Assembly: GCA_963971405.1 (NCBI GenBank)
Contig: OZ020492.1
Location: forward strand, 14,248,151-14,312,150
Source: Psococerastis gibbosa
Lineage: Eukaryota; Arthropoda; Insecta; Psocodea; Psocidae
Direction of reading: 5' to 3'
DNA length: 64,000 nt
Below are positions 12,501 through 27,500 of the stretch, piece after piece. The position numbers and the translations under genes are program-made. Within the stretch, counting starts at the first letter, position 1. Each line of letters begins with the position of its first letter. Under the pieces are notes generated by a model, which did not search any database, had not been told where the DNA came from, and saw only the letters and a program-made list of their open reading frames with translations.

Positions 12501-15500
12501 GCCCCTCTCTTATCAGCTTCAGTTGACTACCAAACTTGGCCGGCTGAAGTAATTATCGTTTTATTTTCGTATGACGTCTTGTTCGTTACATCTCACCCTT
12601 ATTTTCGATTATTTTAACTGGGTCTTCGGCAGTTCGGCAACGTATGATAATTCGGCCACGCACCATGGTGAGCTCAGAGCGATAGTGGTGCAACGGGAAA
12701 GGTTGAGTGGGGTGGGTGCCGTCCCAAAGAAAATCCTGGGTAAGGGCCTCCCCGCATTATTTAGTGTTTCGCATTGTCACTTCGATACCTGTGCAATAAG
12801 TTTCCTCTTTACATCTATCTTAAAATTTAGGACTAATGTTATAAGCTATATAAGATAATATTGTTGAATTTCTTGGTCTCACTGCAGAGGTTTTGGAAAA
12901 TGGGTTCCATGCACATGGAATTAAGCCTAATGAAGGCGTCCAAGTGAAAAAGGGTTGGAAGTGTTATTTACTAGTCTGTTGTCTTGGCAACCGCATTAAG
13001 GATGGGAGTTTTTTTAATAGCTAAATTTTTTTATAGACTTCAGTAGCAAGGGCTATTCAGTCACTACACTATTTAAATAGACTATACTTTAGGTATCAAT
13101 CCATGTTTTGAATGAATGAATGAATGTTCTGACATAGATTTGCGAGATCCGAGTTTATAGGTTTTAAGGGCTAGTTATATCACCTGGGATAATTATCCCC
13201 TGCGACTTGCGCTGGAACATCGCTGTGGTGGCGTTCCGAATGGCCACAGGGTTACCTTTAGAGCCACCTCCACAGAATAGGTGTCGCTGATTCATCTGAA
13301 TGCCCCCTTTGGGTCCAAGGGGAAGGAAATGTCGATCACCTATTCAGCTGCATTGGCATTGAGGTTGAAAACCGAACTACGACACAGGAGGGAATGGCTC
13401 AGCTCTACTCTGTGGCACGGCGTCAAACCAGCCCAGGACGGGCTTTGACTGAAGAAGAAGAAAGGATGATTATGCCGTGATTAATTTTTTAATAATTGTA
13501 CAATATTTATTAGTACAGCTCATACAGGTACCTTCATTTCTGAAACTCTGAAACTGGCCTCATTTTAAGCTATTGAGTTTCAATTTATGTTTCACAGCTG
13601 CAGCAACTCTATCCAACGAATTCTCAAAGGTGACATTACAGAAGATGCCGACTCACATGGCTCCTCCGATGGTCCCACCATATCCATCTTACCCTCCACC
13701 GCACCAGATGGAATTTCAACCATATATTAATAGACCTCCGAATATGCCCATTCAGCCGCCTCTTTGGAGCCAGCCTCCCCATTTTGGTAGTGCGCCACCA
13801 ATGCCGCAGTGGAACCGTCCGATGCCTCCACAACCAGCCGCACCTTGGTCGTCGCCACCCCGATTCATTCCTCAGATTGCCTCACCTGTCCCTAGCCTGC
13901 CGAAGCCGCAACCAATTCCTGCTTCAACTGGGTCACTTGACCTGCGAATCGAGCTCCTTTTGAAAGGTACCGTTACTAATATTGAACCTCCATAATTGTT
14001 TACATTATGCCTTTGTAAGGTGTGCTCATTGTGTTATACAGTTGACAGTTGGAGCCGCAGAGTATGAATCGTTATAGTGGATATACTTATGGAATTTCGG
14101 GTTTCATTCCCGTCGTGCGCTTATTTTATCGTACATTAGTAGTCATCGCAGCAAATGCAAACAAACTCACATGTTCATTGTCACCGTTTTTCTGATTGAT
14201 TGAATATCTTTATATCTCGATCATAGGTCTAGGCATTGCAACTGCTGTAAGTCTGGTGTGTTGTTTTTTCATTCAGAATGATTTTAATGATAAGAATTCA
14301 ACTGTATTTCGCTTATTTTCATTCCATTGTTCTTTCGTCTAATGCAATGTTATTTTATATTCAAGGAGGAGGTCCACACTTTCTTGCAATGGATATTAAC
14401 AATGATGGAGATGAAAATTCGAAGCATTCTCACGAGGAGAAACACCCAGCATCTGATGCTCGGGATAGTGGAAGCTCAGACGAGGCTTACTCTCCTCCTC
14501 CACTGCCCCCAGGCGAGGATCCCCCCTCGCCGCCACAGCCTCCCCCTCCCTTATCTCCAGCTACGCCTTTAACTTCGCCTTTCCCAGAGGATTCTGCCGA
14601 AAGATACGCACCTTTGTCAAACCCTCCTAGTCCGTTCCATTCTGAGGAATTATATTTAGAGTCCCTCATAAACTGGAGACTGAAACATTTGCAGTTAGTT
14701 CAACAAAGAGAAGAAGAGGCTATAAGTCGTCGAAAAAAGGCGTCTCATCGCGAATCTGACAAGGTAACTTGAAGTACTTGCCCAATTTGCACATGGTCTC
14801 CGAACACATTTCACGATAAACTTAATTTTCTTTGACTTATTATGGCGCTGTCAACCCTGGGGACTTCCACGTGATTCATTGATGCATGCTGCAAATTGTC
14901 GGTGCAGAGTCACTCATGGGAAAAATAAATATATTTTTTATACAGTTTATAATTATAAAATAAGCGACCAGTTTCGGTTCACGCTGTCGTAAGTGCAAGA
15001 AAAAAATCTGAACACAAAAGTATGCAAGCTAAAACTTAAAATGGTTGTCAAGATACAGCACACATATGGTAAACAATTAAGAATTCACTAATAACACGGG
15101 ATCCAGTTTTGTATTTTTGTATTTAACATTTATAAAGGTTACGCCAACAAAGCAGAACTACTTAGATAATCTATATTATATATTACAGTGGTGTTCTTAG
15201 CAATAGCCTTTATTGACCGGACTTCCTTAGACAGACGTACTACGGAATTGTGCAGTCAATAGCAGAATATATATATATATACATGGGGGGGGGGTAGTGC
15301 TCCCACCTACAACCTCTCGAAGTCGCCTTGAAAAGTGCCTTCGGGTCGCAATACGCAGACCACACCGTTTCCCATCCCTCCAACTTAATAATGGTTTCCA
15401 GGTCCCTCTATTAACACTGCTTTATTCAGGACAACTTATACTATACAGATACCAACGCAACATGACGTTAGACGGCAGGCAGACTGCATACAGCATGGAC

Positions 15501-18500
15501 TAAACACAAGACTTGGAGTGGGCCGCAATCTCAGAACTTTTGCTCCAAAAACATCCCTTTTTCAAACATCACTTATTTTTAAATCTATTTCCATTTTCAA
15601 TCCCCCCCCCCCCCCGTATATATTTTGACCTTCTTTTCTTTCCCCTCTCTTCTTCTCTATTTAATTTTAAGCATCTATGTATAATTAATACAATATTTTT
15701 GTTTTTAAGATAGCATGAAAAGAAGACTTTATAGTCTTATTGTTCGCCTTTTGTTTTGTTTTTTCTCTCAATAAAGTCGTTGTCATTTCAATTCAATTCA
15801 ATTCCACATTATAACACTCTTCCAGAAATAACTAAACAGTATTAAACTTTTCGGTCCCACAATAAAAACTAAAAAGACACATTTTTACATAATTAGCCGA
15901 ATGACTGCCTCAGTATTTGCTGAAGTTGTTAATTTGATTTAAGCTGCCTACTCACTACACATTGTATCTACCGTTATTATTATTACTTCTTTTTGCTTCT
16001 TACTAATAATTGTTTATTTATTGTGATTTTTATGATTTAACTACGAAATTAATGTATTTAAATATTGTTTCCCATCACGGACTAACGGGCCCCATATATT
16101 CATTTATGCATTATGAAGGAAATGGTTTTGAAATACATTTACTTTACTTTATTCTCTATATTATACTTAATATGAGAAGAGAGTGAACTAATGATCCAAA
16201 AAGTTAGAATTAAGAAACAGGTCTAAATTAAACTAGGGTCTGGAGCTATATGAGCTTACGCTCATCACCGTCAACGTTGTACTGTCGGAAATTGTTTTTC
16301 TGAAATGCATGTGAATTTGCATCTTTTAAATATTTCTAAATATTAAATTTGTACACAGCTAATATTATTATCATTCCCACTCTTGCAACTTTGATTTTAG
16401 ATTTAGCATTGCACATTGTAAGGTAGACTGCTTGATAATTTACAAACTATGGAGAGTAAAGAGGCTGTTGCTAAGAACAAGAAATTACTAAATGTAGTTC
16501 TCCATTGTCGGCATAACCTTTTTAAATGTTAAATAAAAAAACTGGATCCTGTGTTATTAGTGAATTACTAATTATTTACCATGTATCTACTGTACCAGGT
16601 CGGTTGTGCCATCCAGACAGTTTGCTTCCTTCTTGGAGCAGGTCTATCCGTTGAAGTCTCCTGCTGCGTAGAAAACTTTCAGTGTCCACATCGCCGAAAA
16701 GTCTTATCAGATTACCAAAAACTAATAGTATTGTACATTTTCAGGTGTCAGAAATTTCGAGTGATGAAGATGAAGCCGATTTTCGACGACCATCGAAAGA
16801 TGATGATCGTATGTCCCTCTCTAGTCTTAGTTCCACTGGAGAGAAAATAGAAGAAGTTTCAGTACCTTCTAATCCATACGGGTCATACACATTCGGAAGC
16901 GTTGAACCTTCTCATGATTCTTTACCAGGCAACATTCCCGAAGGTGAATACAGTACATTTCCGCCGCCAATGGACCATCCGCACCCCCATTATATGTGGG
17001 GACAATGTCCTCCTGAATATAGATATCCCAACCGTGATCCGAGATATTCTGCGCACTCTGGAAGACCACACAATCTACTACCACGTATGCCTTCGTTCAA
17101 TTCAGGAATTTTACCACCCATGCCTGAAGAAAGACCTAAATCTCCTCCACCGGAAAGTGAGCTGGATCTGATGGCACTTGTACTCGAGTGAGTAGTCTTC
17201 TTTTCATTCATTCATGCTCTACCGATATTTTACGATTGTCCTTCAAAATGCAGGATGACGCATTTGTAATCGGTTAGTCGTGACTCGGATATGAAACTCG
17301 GTTAATATAGAAACTGGCCATTCATGCGGCATGCAAAGCAGGTAGTCCCGGGTGTACCTAGTTTAATGTTGGTTATAGCTTTATAGCAGTAATTGCGTTT
17401 TGTTGGCTTAGTTATATAACATAAGTCATTTTTTATTTATCTCTTAAGAAGGTGTCATTTAAAGGTATCTCCTAAAGTGGACCACCTACGTTATAAATGT
17501 ATTATTTAAAACTTTGGAGATAAAATTGACCCTAGAGAGAAAATCTTTGAATTTCTCAAATGTGCTCTATAGTTTTTAATTGGTGGAGGTGAACTTCGTT
17601 TTGTAAACAACCTCGGTTTGGTTAGTAGAGTACATATTGCTTGGCCGGGCAAGTCTCTTATCGAGTTAGAGACTGTAGATTGTATTAAAATTCCAGCTGT
17701 GAGAGTCACATATTCTGAGAAGAAATCCAAACTATTTGGAATTTTTCGTCACCGCGTTCATGGCGGTGCATTGTCTTTTATTCTTCCCCATACACCTTTG
17801 TTATGGGTGCTCGTTTGAATCATTCACAACTCTCACGTTTTATTTCCCTTAGAAAATCTTGGTAATTTGTTTTAATTTTAATAATTTAAATTTGAATATT
17901 AAAACTTTGTTGTGCCTTTATAGGGGAGCACTAGACAAAATACATGAAATTCTACTATCAACATTGGACAAAGATTTGACAAGGCGAATGACTATGACTT
18001 CACCTTTCAAAGCTATGGAAGTTTGGTGTGAGGATGAAGAAAAGAAAGCTCAGTGTGAAAGTCAGGACAAGGAAAAGGAGGTTGTAGAGGATAAGAGTGA
18101 TCAAAAGAAGGTTACCACTGAAAGTCTTCTTAACACAATTATTGACTCAGGATTTGACAACTACTCATCATCAGGATTTGGATTAGGGTTTCGTGCTGCT
18201 CTTCCGAAAATGCCTTCTTTCAGGGTACGTACGCCCATCATTTTTTACATATTACTGTATAATAGGGTAAAACCTTTGCCCTCCTGGGGATTTGACTGTT
18301 TTTGAATTACAACGTTCTTAGTTCAGTTTCCCTTACCTATGATCTGGCCTACCTTACCCCATTGTAGCTGCTCAACCGTCTAACGCAATAACCAAATGGC
18401 CATAAACCCAGCATGTGTTTGCCTTTCGACAGGTTTTAGAACACTTCTATCACGTACACGGTCATTGAAACCAGCGTAAGGTTCATCGGGTTCAAATTGG

Positions 18501-21500
18501 TCGGACTGCAGGTTGTTTCAAATTACCTAACCAAAAGCACTGTGTTTCTACCAGCTATGCCAGCGACTTTCTTTGCGTATTAATGAAATATCTAAAGCAT
18601 CGAAATTTTCTCTTTATTGGATGAATTAACCCTTTCTCAGCCTACCATGGTAGTAACATGCGGACAGGATTTTTGATGTGTCTGCTAAATGTAGCATTAG
18701 ACTGCACTGAGTATCGGCGTATAAGCTTCATCATAGAGGGAGCCATAGAAGGCGGCAACCGACCTTGACGCCCGAGAAAAGAATATATACAGCAAGTGAT
18801 GGAGGATATAGGGGCCAATACATACGTGGAGCTGAAAAGAGCGTGCCAGGAGCGAGAGGAAAGGAGGCATCGATGCCAACCAGCCAGCCGGCTGTAACTT
18901 AGAAGAAGAAGAGCATCGGCCTAACTTCAAGATTTGTGTCCCTGTCTCCATTCCATTGTAATTGGCTAGGCATTGTATGAAGAAGAGCTCACGGCAAAGT
19001 TTTATCATTACATTTTCTAGGAGGTTTCTTGGCAATTTTCCAGTGATTTATCTGTTATCTTGTGATATTACAGTAGAATATGACTGATGGGATGTGATAA
19101 GTCAGTTAACAATTGTCTACTGAACCTAGATATTAGATACAATCTTAGCAGTCAACGAAGAGCCACTATAAATATTTACGAAATGCTTGGAATTACTTTT
19201 AGATCGGAGGGATTCTACTGTATCATCATCTGACTCCGGCCGTAAAGGCTTTGTAATGGTTAACTAGCCGATAGAAATAAAAAGAAAAACAATGCGGCAA
19301 AATGCCCTCCTGATGAGCGGGTTCTATTCTTAAGTTGAGCATGACAGCCATCACAGCGACGGGTGGTCCGCCACGTTATGCGATAGTCTATTGTCTATTG
19401 TACCTCATCTTGGTTTTAGCATATGAGCATTGGTCTGCCATGTGCTGTAATTTTTTATATAATTAAAAATTGCATTTTTCATTTGTTTTCAGAGGAAAGT
19501 GAAAGAACCCACTCCTGAACGTCAGAATGAAATCGCCGGTGTCGAGAACAATGAGAAGAACGAGTCAGATGAAGAGGAAATGGTTCAACAATCAGGTTTG
19601 TCCATAATAATCAAATCAAATCAATCAAAATGTATTTAATTCTATCTAAAAAATACAAGATACAAATGAACAATTCCCAACCCCAAATGTTCCTAAGAAT
19701 AATAATAATTATAAGTCTCGCGTCTTACTAAAAAAAAATGCCATACCTAATTTAACCTACGTTTAAAAAAAACGACTTACACAAATAAAGAATTGAGTTA
19801 TCTGAGTCTAGCTGGGATTACATAAAATCAAACACAAATTTCTTTTCGAACTAGCATCAATATGGATACGTTTGCATTCATTGTAGAATAGAATAGCTTT
19901 ATAAAAGAAGGTGGCACGGGTGTTAGTTTTGGTTCAATTTTGCGACGCTAAGTAGCCGGCTTGTCGTGTAGCTCAATTTCCTTTGGCAACAGTACGCCGC
20001 CTAAAGTAAATGTAGTAGTACCACCTTTTTGTGTAATATATGCACATGTACGATTTGTAATTGCTTGAACAACTCGCTAGTATGAGAAATGCCCGCAATA
20101 GATCTAATAGAAAATTACTGATAAGTTACAATTATAATTATATAAATATTTGTACTTCATAAGACCCGCGCCACTGAATCCCACTACAATATACCATATT
20201 GAAGTCTTGATTGAAAGAATGCCATGTATTGGATTGGGAATAAGGCACTAAGAGGCAACTTTTTTTTTTTTAAATTATGGAACAGTACTCGTCTAAGAGA
20301 GTTGTACAGATTAGTAAGTGTTACGTTCCAGTCAAATGAACATCCAAGTATGCACACCCTGATATCTAATAGTGCTTACACGATGAATGGCTGGGCATTC
20401 GCAGTACGTTTCATAACAATTTCGTGTGTGTATATTCATTGGTATATTCCTGTAGGGCAACAACTTAGATTTTTAAATAAGTTTACGCTAGGAAAGAGTT
20501 CGTGCACGCCCGATAACTCTCAACAACTTGAAACATCGAAGCATGCCAATTTTATAATTGTATTGTGTGACATTATGTGTTTCCAATACTACCTTGTCAC
20601 AAAGGAAAATGTGTGTGTATATGTTGTTGTTTCTAACGCCTGCTTTCAGCATTTCTGCTTTAAGCAACCCTGTCAGCCTGGCGGGTGGAGTGAGTCTGTT
20701 TGTTAACTTGAGGCACCCTAAGGGCAGACTCTTTCACCTCGGGGAAAGGGGAGTTGACTAACAGGTGTGTGTATATGTGGTTCCATCCTCAGTCGTATCC
20801 TGATAATTTTCTCAATAATAAAAAAGATAATCAATCGTCAACTTCGCCCTACTTACTTCAACCGTATTCAAGTTAAGCCAAAAAGTTCACAATACGCTGA
20901 ATTCTAACCTGAAACATTAATTTTAGATTCAGAGAGTCAGTCAAATGAGCCGGAATCTATGATGTCAAAAAGCCTTGTGAGAAGGAGAAAGTCGCTCTCC
21001 CGTTCAGATTCGTCCGGTGATTCATCCGAGTCGCCCATTAGTGACTCTGAAGCCAGTGACGCAGAATCCGTAGCCGATGATATAGAAACTGCCAAGAATG
21101 TCTATTTGAATGCTGTTGATTCTGATCTTTTAGAAAGGTGATGTTATTTTTTTTTTGCTAATAATTTTTAACTTATAAATTATGCGTACTTTTTTTCCCC
21201 CATTGGGGTTTAGCAGTGGAGTTAAGTACGCATTGCAAATATTAAAGTTATCCCCTTATTATTAGCTTTATGGTATTCTGGACGCATTTCAGATAGAATA
21301 AAACAGCATTAAAAGAATAATATGTTTTTGTTCTCTTGGGATTTACTACAGTATTTTAAGTGATTTATTTGAACTATCCCAAATTTCATTTGGCTATTAG
21401 CTACTAGTACTATGAACTGCCCAACTTTTTCGTTTATATCAGTAATACCTGTACGAAATATACGTGATTTTAGAAACATTAACAAGTTAGTAGGTACCGC

Positions 21501-24500
21501 GCACAACGACTTTAAGAAAACAAATCGATAAAACTTATGAAAAATACACGAATTTATTATTATTATTATAATAATATGTGGCCTATTTTTTTTTTTTTTT
21601 TTTTTTTTTTGCAGTATATTGCACCTTGTCCGGGTTTACTGGACTAGGAAAAGAGTGAAAGCGAAATGATGATTATTATTAATAGAGTTATATAGCAAGA
21701 GTAGGACTTGAACCAAAAACTTTTCGGGTTTCGAGCCCTTACTACTGCATTTCTTGTGCCATTCCCATTTTTTTTTGTTTCTGATGAAAATGCTGACAAG
21801 AGCCGTAAGTTCGAATGAATCAAACGGTGGGCCAAGTAGGAATAGTTAATTTAAGTTAATTTAATTTCGTCATCTGTTTATTATAATCTTCAGAATGCGT
21901 GAAAAAACTCCCGAGGCTAGAACAACGCCTATACCGTTCGATTCTGTGAGTGACGATGGATCTGAAGACTACTCGAAACCTCCCAAAACGCCTGACATCC
22001 ACTTATCTGACACTGAAGGTCTTCCTAGAACTCCCAGCCCCAGCGGCAATAGGAAGTTGCGGAACACGGCAATGGAAGTCCTAATTTCGCTTGGCTTGGA
22101 TGAGTACATCTCAGATATAAAATTCCGAGAGGTAATTGGATAAAATCGTACTTAAGTAGCACACATAGCACACAATATCTCTAGAAATACACTTATTAAG
22201 GGGTAACTGGAAGGGAAAACCGCTTTGGTGTAAAACAATCAATTTTGTAGTGAAATGTCGATACTGGAGCATTCAATTAGATATTAGTATATTGAATTGT
22301 TCTCCTACACGTTGATGTATTTTGTGTAGTAAGTTGTCGTCACTTATACCGATTGGCCACAGTTATTTGATTTGTATAAAAAAAACTGCTAGTGTATGGT
22401 GCTCCGTGGTTGAATTTACCTAAATATGGCCTATCTGTGTTAGTGCGGGTGATTTACTGTATATCGAATTGTAGAGGGCACTTCTTCCTACTAATGTCTT
22501 AATAATAGTTAAACATACGTTATTTCCTGTGAACTTTTACTTTGTGCCGTTGTATAGGTGTCCTGCTGTCTCGTAATTCGCGTATATTGAATTTTTTATT
22601 GCTGCATGCATATTGCACATTTTATACTACCATTTCTAAGTAAATAACACAGCATAAGTGGGCGCGCGCTAGATAGCAAAGAGATCGTCCCTTATATTTT
22701 TACGTAGCCTGTTTTGTTGACATGTGTTAACGCTTTCATAGAAAATAGCTTGTCTCAATACTTTTTTGTATGCCTGAAAAGGTATACGTTGTTTAATTTA
22801 GAAACGATGGGGACAAAATATCGTAATTATTATGCTTGCAGCCATAACCGGAATCTCATCCAAATATATTAAGAAAGTTTTTAATTTACATACCTATTCC
22901 AATGAAACATCTCAATTATTTATTTGTACTTTACTGCTTTTTCAGCCTCCCGAAATTCGCACACCCAGTCCAACTATTCGTCCTTCAAGAAGTCACAAGA
23001 CGAAGCGAGAGAAGAAGAGGAATAAAAAATTGAAGGAAAAGGAGTACAAAATCAAAGAAGCCCCCGCTGATGCCTTCCAATTAGCGAATAGCCATACTAA
23101 AATGCCTAGCATAAAGAAGACTGAATTAGAAACTCCAACCCTTAACGTTGCAAGAGACCATAAACTAGTAGACATAGACTCTGATAGTACTACTACAGAG
23201 TCTTTAATTGCCTTAGAACACTCCTACTCAAAACCGAAGGATAGTCTGAAGCAGCGATATTCATCTTGGATTAATGAACACGATTACTCATCTGTCGACC
23301 GGTATGTAGATACCCTCCAGTTAGAGAATAGCCATCCTAGAATGCCCAACATAAAGAAGACTGAATTAGAAACTCCAACCCTTAAAATTGCAAGAGACCA
23401 TAAATTGGTAGATATAGACTCTGATAGTACTGCTACTGAGTCGTTAATTGCCTTAGAACACTCCTGCTCAAAACCGAAGGATAATCTGAAGCAGCGATGT
23501 TCATCTTCGATTAATGAACACGATTACTCATCTGTCGAGCGGTATGTAGATACCCTCCAGTTAGAGAATAGCCATCCTAGAATGCCCAACATAACGAAGA
23601 CTGAATTAGAAACTCCAACCCTTAAAATTGCAAGAGACCATAAATTAGTTGATATAGACTCTGATAGTACTGCTACCGAGTCGTTAATTGCCTTAGAACA
23701 CTCCTGCTCAAAAACGAAGGATAATCTGAAGCAGCCATGTTCATCATGGATTAATGAACACGATTACTCATCTGTCGAGCGGTATGTAGATACCCTCCAG
23801 TTAGAGAATAGCCATCCTAGAATGCCCAACATGAAGAAGACTGAATTAGAAACTCCAACCCTTAAAATTGCAAGAGACCATAAATTAGTAGATATAGACT
23901 CTGATAGTACTGCTACCGAGTCGTTAATTGTCTTAGAACATTCCTACTCAAAACCAAAGGATAATCTGAAGCAGCGACGTTTATCTTGGATTAATGAACA
24001 CGATTACTCATCTGTCGACCGGTATGTAGATACCCTCGAGTTAGAGAATAGCCATCCTGGAATGCCCAACATAAAGAAGACTGAATTAGAAACTCCAACC
24101 CTTAAAATTGCAAGAGACCATAAATTAGTAGATATAGACTCTGATAGTACTGCTTCCGATTCGTTAATTGCCTTGGAACACGCCTACTCAAAACCGAAGG
24201 ATAATCTGAAGCAGCGATGTTCATCTTCGATTAATGAACACGATTACTCATCTGTCGACCGGTATGTAGATACCCTCCAGTTAGAGAATAGCCATCCTAG
24301 AATGCCCAACATAACGATGACTGAATTAGAAACTCCAACCCTTAAAATTGCAAGAGACCATAAATTAGTTGATATAGACTCTGATAGTACTGCTACCGAG
24401 TCGTTAATTGCCTTAGAACACTCCTGCTCAAAACCGAAGGATAATCTGAAGCAGCCATGTTCATCATGGATTAATGAACACGATTACTCATCTGTCGACC

Positions 24501-27500
24501 GGTATGTAGATACCCTCCAGTTAGAGAATAGCCATCCTAGAATGCCCAACATAACGAAGACTGAATTAGAAACTCCGACCCTTAAAATTGCAAGAGACCA
24601 TAAATTAGTAGATATAGACTCTGATAGTACTGCTACCGAGTCGTTAATTGCCTTAGAACACACCTGCTCAAAACCGAAGGATAATCTGAAGCAGCTATGT
24701 TCATCTTCGATTAATGAACACGATTACTCATCTGTCGACCGGTATGTAGATACCCTCCAGTTAGAGAATAGCCATCCTAGAATGCCCAACATAACGAAGA
24801 CTGAATTAGAAACTCCAACCCTTAAAATTGCAAGAGACCATAAATTAGTTGATATAGACTCTGATAGTACTGCTACCGAGTCGTTAATTGCCTTAGAACA
24901 CTCCTGCTCAAAACCGAAGGATAATCTGAAGCAGCCATGTTCATCATGGATTAATGAACACGATTACTCATCTGTCGACCGGTATGTAGATACCCTCCAG
25001 TTAGAGAATAGCCATCCTAGAATGCCCAACATAACGAAGACTGAATTAGAAACTCCAACCCTTAAAATTGCAAGAGACCATAAATTAGTTGATATAGACT
25101 CTGATAGTACTGCTACCGAGTCGTTAATTGCCTTAGAACACTCCTGCTCAAAACCGAAGGATAATCTGAAGCAGCCATGTTCATCATGGATTAATGAACA
25201 CGATTACTCATCTGTCGACCGGTATGTAGATACCCTCCAGTTAGAGAATAGCCATCCTAGAATGCCCAACATAAAGAAGACTGAATTTGAAACTCCAACC
25301 CTTAAAATTGCAAGAGACCATAAATTGGTAGATATAGACTCTGATGGTACTGCTACCGAGTCGTTAATTGCCTTAGAACACTCCTGCTCTAAACCGAAGG
25401 ATAATCTGAAGCAGCCATGTTCATCTTGGATTAATGAACACGTTTACTCATCTGTCGACCGGTATGTAGATACCCTCCAGTTAGAGAATAGCCATCCTAG
25501 AATGCCCAACATAAAGAAGACTGAATTAGAAACTCCAACCCTTAAAATTGCAAGAGACCATAAATTAGTTGATATAGACTCTGATAGTACTGCTACCGAG
25601 TCGTTAATTGCCTTAGAACACTCCTGCTCAAAACCGAAGGATAATCTGCAGCAGCGAATTAATGAACGCGATTATTCATATGTAGACCGGTATGTAGATG
25701 CCCTCAAATTTACTTTGTTTGTATTGTGGCGCCATGGCCACTAGTGCTTCGTCTAGTTTTGAGTTAGTGATTTCTTCTGCTACTTTTTGTAGTTTTTTTC
25801 AATTTAAATAACATATTTTTTTAAAATATTAAGCTACAAATTGGTGACCCCGACTTGTAGAACATGAATTCCAAGAACAACTGAAGCTGCTCTTTATTTA
25901 TTCCCTGGCGAGCAGTATTTCGGAAATAGTTAGTCAAAAAAGTAGCAGAAGAAATCACTAACTCTAAACTAGACGTGACACTAGTAATAACTACTTATTA
26001 AGGTACACTTCTGGCAATTGCCATGGGCATTTATTCATGCCATGCGCATGTCCATTATAATTGTTCATGGCAATGTCCGGTGAAAGTTTTGGCCGTCGTC
26101 ACCACCGACCAGGTGTCTCCCACAAAAGCAAGCGATGGCTTTCTTTATTAAGAGACAACTACAAAAGGAAACATTACGTGTGAATTAAAAAAAAGTTCCG
26201 CATGAATTATCGATCGTCGATCCATAAATGAGATATTTTAAAGTAAGGAACATGTTCCTTTATATTTTGATGTACATTTTGTGGCTGACACTAACACCGA
26301 TCCGCTACAATTATTAAACTTCGACACTGAGGATGTGAAGTTAAAAGAGTTCCTTAGTTGTGCTAATTGGTGATAGCGATTCATCAAATTGAACAGGATT
26401 ATTTCTTATACTTAAGGACAGCTCAGTTATGGCTCTGCGACCGATATTTTCTGTCAAATCGGATTTCAAAGAAAACATAAAATAAAAAAAACAGACTTTG
26501 GGGTATACAAGTACTAGAGGTAGGATTATGATGATAATTTTTAGGTTCCTTGTAAATTAAGGTAAAATGACTATTAATTAGACTTTAAACACAAGATTTA
26601 ATTGTTTATTTTAACTTTAAATATGCTTACTTCTGGAACATTCGGAGGCTTTCGGCTAAACGATAACTGTGACACCATAGATTTAGTTCTCTGCACTTAG
26701 CTTGTGTCGACTCACTGACCCAGAGAAATTCGGTCTTAGCTTGTGTTGGCTCACTAGCACTATCATATTGATAACAGTCCGCAGTCCCGCGATTTGATCA
26801 ATGTAAAAGTAGACACAAAACTTCCTTGTTATAGCGTAAAAATCTCTTGAACTCTTAATCTGTAGGGGAAACAATTCTTGCGTACACCTCAATATACTTT
26901 GTAATTCTTATTTTAGATGGTCCAAGAAGAATGAAATTGAAAGCTCTACAAACGAACGTAAGAAGTCCTCTGAAAAATTAGTTTCTCATCTATTAGATGC
27001 ATACTTAAAACCTACCACTACTATCAAGCTATACAAACCGAGAGAGCCTTTGGAGGAAATGATAAGAACTTACGCATTCCTTACAAAAGGTAAGCATTCT
27101 TGTTTATCCATTGGTACGAGTGGCTAAAATTGCGAATACATATGATTGGATGAAAGCGACGGCTGTTTCTAAAGTTAGTAAAAGAATTTGGGTAAAAACA
27201 AGGATATTCAATATAATAATTGATAGGCTAGGGCCAGTGTTACCCATACGTCCAAGTTGTCGGTCAGGAAGGATATTGTTTAAGCAAGGAATATCATAAA
27301 TACAAAAGGACTTTTTTTGTTCTATTACTAAGCCAACCAAGGGGAATATAGTTTTCGACCGTATTTTTAACTAATCCCCGACCTACTTCTGAACAAAAAG
27401 GATTTAGAAAAAAAACTGGACTTTGCTTACATATAGACTTTCGGTTAACGAGGAGATTACCTCTTCAACCAAAGTTAATTTAATGTCAGTGCTATGTATA

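Noticed and set aside
12571..12858. 95-codon open frame after SETD1 exon 3
   Set aside because: It starts after a stop in the intron, lacks splice support and has no conserved content; treated as chance.
20224..20706. 160-codon open frame in SETD1 intron 8
   Set aside because: No conserved motif, and using it would break the phase agreement between exons 8 and 9.
25690..25744. Continuation of the repeat frame to a stop at 25742 as the SETD1 C-terminus
   Set aside because: The text after the last repeat ([11 protein letters not shown]) is unlike the units, and a consensus donor at 25689 joins in frame to the N-SET exon.
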